From NCBI GenBank assembly GCA_934249215.1, contig CAKQKN010000106.1, positions 7,101 through 71,100 of the forward strand: 64,000 bases of DNA, read 5' to 3'. The DNA comes from an uncultured Clostridia bacterium (GTDB taxonomy: Bacteria > Bacillota > Clostridia > Christensenellales > Borkfalkiaceae). Of this stretch, positions 62,601-64,000 are shown piece by piece. A model generated the notes under the pieces. It had not been told where the DNA came from and made no database searches. It saw only the letters and a list, made by a program, of their open reading frames with translations. The position numbers were made by a program, and so were the translations under genes. The stretch's first letter is position 1. Each line of letters opens with the position of its first letter.

Positions 62601-63920
62601 CCATATTTTCAAACGACAAGCACGACGGACGGTTCGTCAACAAAAAATATTGGCGTTGTTTGTGCTGTTAACAGTGAAAAAGGCTTGATTTTGGGTATTA
62701 CGATTAACCACACGACGGGACGTAATCCCGATATATATGTAAGAGGATGGAATTCCCGTTTTGGTACAATTGCCGGTTCAAATTACGGAAAATTGCGTAA
62801 CTGTACTAATAATGCGATAATACGTGGTAACTGTAAGGAATTTGCCGGGATTGTCGGTTGGGCCGGTGAATATAATAATGAAGTAAATTATTGCTCAAAC
62901 TACGGAGATATTTATGGCGAGGCGGTAGGTACGAGTAGTGCTTGTTTTGGTGGGATTGTTTCTGTCGTCGGTTCAGAAAAAAGTATTATTTCTAGTCCAT
63001 CTAATTACGGAGCACTATTATTTGATCGAATAAATTCAACTTATAAAGTTACGGTATGTATTGGACAAATCGCGGGAAAAATGTGTAAAGACGACGATTT
63101 GGCAAACCCTTATTGCGGAGGCTCGGCAAAAATAAAAGACGGTGTTCCCGTTTACGAATATTATTTGACAGATGCGGCTGTAGGTATGTATTATGAATCG
63201 TCAAAACCGTCCGAAGGCGGCTCTTGCGTTGCGGAGGGGACGATGATCACGCTCGCGGACGGAAGGCAAGTTCCCGTCGAATCGCTGACGGGTAGCGAAA
63301 GGCTTCTCGTGTGGAATCTTAAAACGGGCAGTTTCGACTCCGCGCCCATATTGTTCATCGACCACGACGCGCTCGCGAACTACAAGATAATCAATTTGAG
63401 ATTTTCCGACGGTACGGTCGTGAAAGTAATCGACGAACACGCTTTTTGGGATTTCGATCTGAACAAGTATGTTTTCTTGCGTAAGGACGCGGCTCAATAT
63501 ATCGGGCATTGGTTCAACAAGCAAACGACGGACGAGGGCGGCAATCTGACTTGGACGCGGGTGCAACTTACAAACGTAACGCTCACGGAAGAATACACGA
63601 CCGCATGGAGCCCCGTAACGTATGGACATCTTTGCATATACGTGAACGGAATGTTGTCGATGCCGGGTGCGACCGAAGGATTTGTCAATATTTTTGACGT
63701 GGACGGCGAGACGATGAAGATCGACGAAGCGCAATATCTTGCCGACGTAGCGACTTACGGTTTGTTCACTTACGAGGAATTTGCCGAAATATACGACGTT
63801 CCCGAAGCGATATTCGAAGCGGTCGGCGGTGAAAATCTTAAAGTATCGATCGGTAAAGGTTTTATAGATTACGAAACTCTCGGCGTATTGATCGAAAGAT
63901 ATTCCGAGTTCTTCGAGTGA
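59625..63920 (+). CDS. Giant secreted protein with C-terminal Hint domain
   Basis: 1431 residues from the ATG at 59625 (AGGAG 9 bases upstream; the ATG at 59619 is too close). A Sec signal peptide (LFLLCILCLIAILGGLSS) is followed by an unrecognised N-terminal region, beta-sandwich repeats (about residues 400-850), and a beta-helix region with GLUG-like turns (about 890-1190; SNYGKLRNCTNNAIIRGNC, YCSNYGDIYGEAVG). From Cys1201 (GGSCVAEGTMITLADGRQVP) a Hint domain follows: LLVWNLKTGSFD, LRFSDGTVVKVIDEHAFWDF and GHLCIYVNGMLSMPG. Hint domains cleave the chain at their N-terminal Cys. Base composition changes sharply to host-like GC at the Hint start. No LPxTG anchor. Surface adhesin, toxin carrier or precursor protein are all possible. 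Confidence 0.75.
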   Translation: MQKKSLFLLCILCLIAILGGLSSNNKITAVKADAEYDLVALAEKYTESDKLVLDDGSLSNKTIQDFVLETKNSGMDAYCPEITQVIPRQFMESTDYSATYQYNGKEYGFYVVKEGQYFDVLLIDFVYDFENEQESDLEYIIKINPILQKSFVRSQNSDGEYRWRKYDTVDDELRYTYYVANPRFLTYIQNENALNYGDRGYSMESDDGLIILQSRANYGKISYATEEDLLGTVVEISGKKALDGGIKLLDTVCGGIAGYVKDAIEISTTIIEKSFEQTIVTNNESNIFTRQSKIGQLQNDYPCYSRSAAFVPNNEIVLSADVESYAEFITVLSDANYRTRVSEVCDFDIVRRTWHYGSMEYVSKPADGKDFSFHKQFVVFDDQPPVFEFSPDNFEDVKIPLYILPSGKQRITFSPLYSGIYNFSAIGNAEVRIYADDGSLLSDNCESVRLRGGQRYYIAVVNISNNTIYGQYLGCTIKEYGDVESFTLYGSEKYVIRYDSRFEKMYKVQVNNGNCSVRILDESFNVIKYPANGGNKIYYDFKQNTYYFLIINNSSSTLELSCALEELDLYELDQEYQITLNNEEIFVRFEVPATAPYYLEYSLGENLSYKGCTVVVFQETSDVEIRKNWTFVNLNASQQVCFGFVGAGTVTFKFERDTNDYQWEIDGVTYPTTRINDYAEFVASNEIVARRGTQLSVKLKAGNVYLNKFEKANDYNGYTFANGILTINADCQLTNLTKSNIIGLNAVYLDSDRGAEIAKLKICVISDISTVSFEVYSNDSSYGITYGAISSVEGETVELTFQVVSPIAFTAKTIVLNRKGGTYDLKNYVESEIAHTDVSVLRIVIKEIKIISVGGTAIIYAPANGEVYQQIKNIRDIHCSRSFESGNGTSYYPFFITCLRHLKNIRISESISDGLNTNSDTTDDRVFYYKLDSNIVINETSSADNYVICETFWGVLNLNYNTIYLNNTNIDGSKDYGFVITNNGTIKYGSFAPYFQTTSTTDGSSTKNIGVVCAVNSEKGLILGITINHTTGRNPDIYVRGWNSRFGTIAGSNYGKLRNCTNNAIIRGNCKEFAGIVGWAGEYNNEVNYCSNYGDIYGEAVGTSSACFGGIVSVVGSEKSIISSPSNYGALLFDRINSTYKVTVCIGQIAGKMCKDDDLANPYCGGSAKIKDGVPVYEYYLTDAAVGMYYESSKPSEGGSCVAEGTMITLADGRQVPVESLTGSERLLVWNLKTGSFDSAPILFIDHDALANYKIINLRFSDGTVVKVIDEHAFWDFDLNKYVFLRKDAAQYIGHWFNKQTTDEGGNLTWTRVQLTNVTLTEEYTTAWSPVTYGHLCIYVNGMLSMPGATEGFVNIFDVDGETMKIDEAQYLADVATYGLFTYEEFAEIYDVPEAIFEAVGGENLKVSIGKGFIDYETLGVLIERYSEFFE

Positions 63921-63960
63921 CGAATTTCGATAGGTTTTTCGATTTTGCGGGCTTCAGAAT

Positions 63961-63993
63961 TCGCCGTTATTCGCTCAAACTTCGCATAACGGT
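63961..63993. other. Hairpin after the Hint gene
   Basis: CGCCGTTAT / ATAACGGTG stem with one G-U pair and a 15-base loop, followed by AAAAAA at the window edge. Terminator role on the plus strand is unlikely without a T-run. Confidence 0.4.
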
Positions 63994-64000
63994 GAAAAAA

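Overview
The window is a contiguous piece of a Gram-positive, Clostridia-like chromosome of medium GC. The evidence is the set of Firmicutes-type conserved clusters: yqfC-yqfD-phoH-yqfF-ybeY-era-yqzL-recO, tpiA-gpmI-secG-rnr-smpB, a LexA-type SOS box of the Bacillus/Clostridium form upstream of a Y-family polymerase with a YolD partner, and an ispG gene followed by a PolC-derived protein. Good AGGAGG ribosome sites and consensus sigma-A promoters are frequent. The yqfC and yqfD genes point to a sporulating lineage or a descendant of one. A gut Christensenellales-like or related uncultured clostridial lineage would fit, but that is inference.

Layout. 1-6.2 kb holds part of a virion module: scaffold-like protein cut by the window edge, HK97-type major capsid protein, adaptor, propeller-like stabilisation protein and several unknown proteins. 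6.3-10.1 kb holds a very large type IV pilin-like protein behind a strong promoter and a structured leader, then a surface lipoprotein. A tRNA-Leu(GAG) follows on the minus strand at 10.3 kb. 10.5-53.5 kb is mostly housekeeping: nitroreductase, SGNH hydrolase, uvrB-uvrA, prfA, trpS, rlmD, rpsB-tsf, transporters, glycolytic genes with secG-rnr-smpB, pgk, the yqfC-to-recO cluster, panT-like-coaX, ispG and a PolC-like exonuclease.

53.5-64 kb is an AT-richer accessory region. It encodes an ECF sigma factor, a secreted cysteine peptidase split by a frameshift, a probable membrane anti-sigma factor, a recombining array of small lipoproteins, and a secreted protein of about 1430 residues that ends in a Hint (intein/hedgehog-like) autoprocessing domain. 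Four copies of one promoter-like element (TGAATA, 18 bases, CGTC, then ATATAAGTGAAGA) precede the peptidase and the lipoprotein units, so the region looks like one sigma-factor-controlled surface regulon. This is the best candidate for an undescribed system.

Other notable signals are a family of nine intergenic 38-bp elements centred on CTATAAGTCGATTATC, one of them inside the virion module; a Y-family polymerase interrupted by an in-frame TAA under an intact LexA box; a PolC-like protein reduced to its OB and exonuclease parts; and two unassigned structured leaders. All calls are from reading the sequence; no database search was run.
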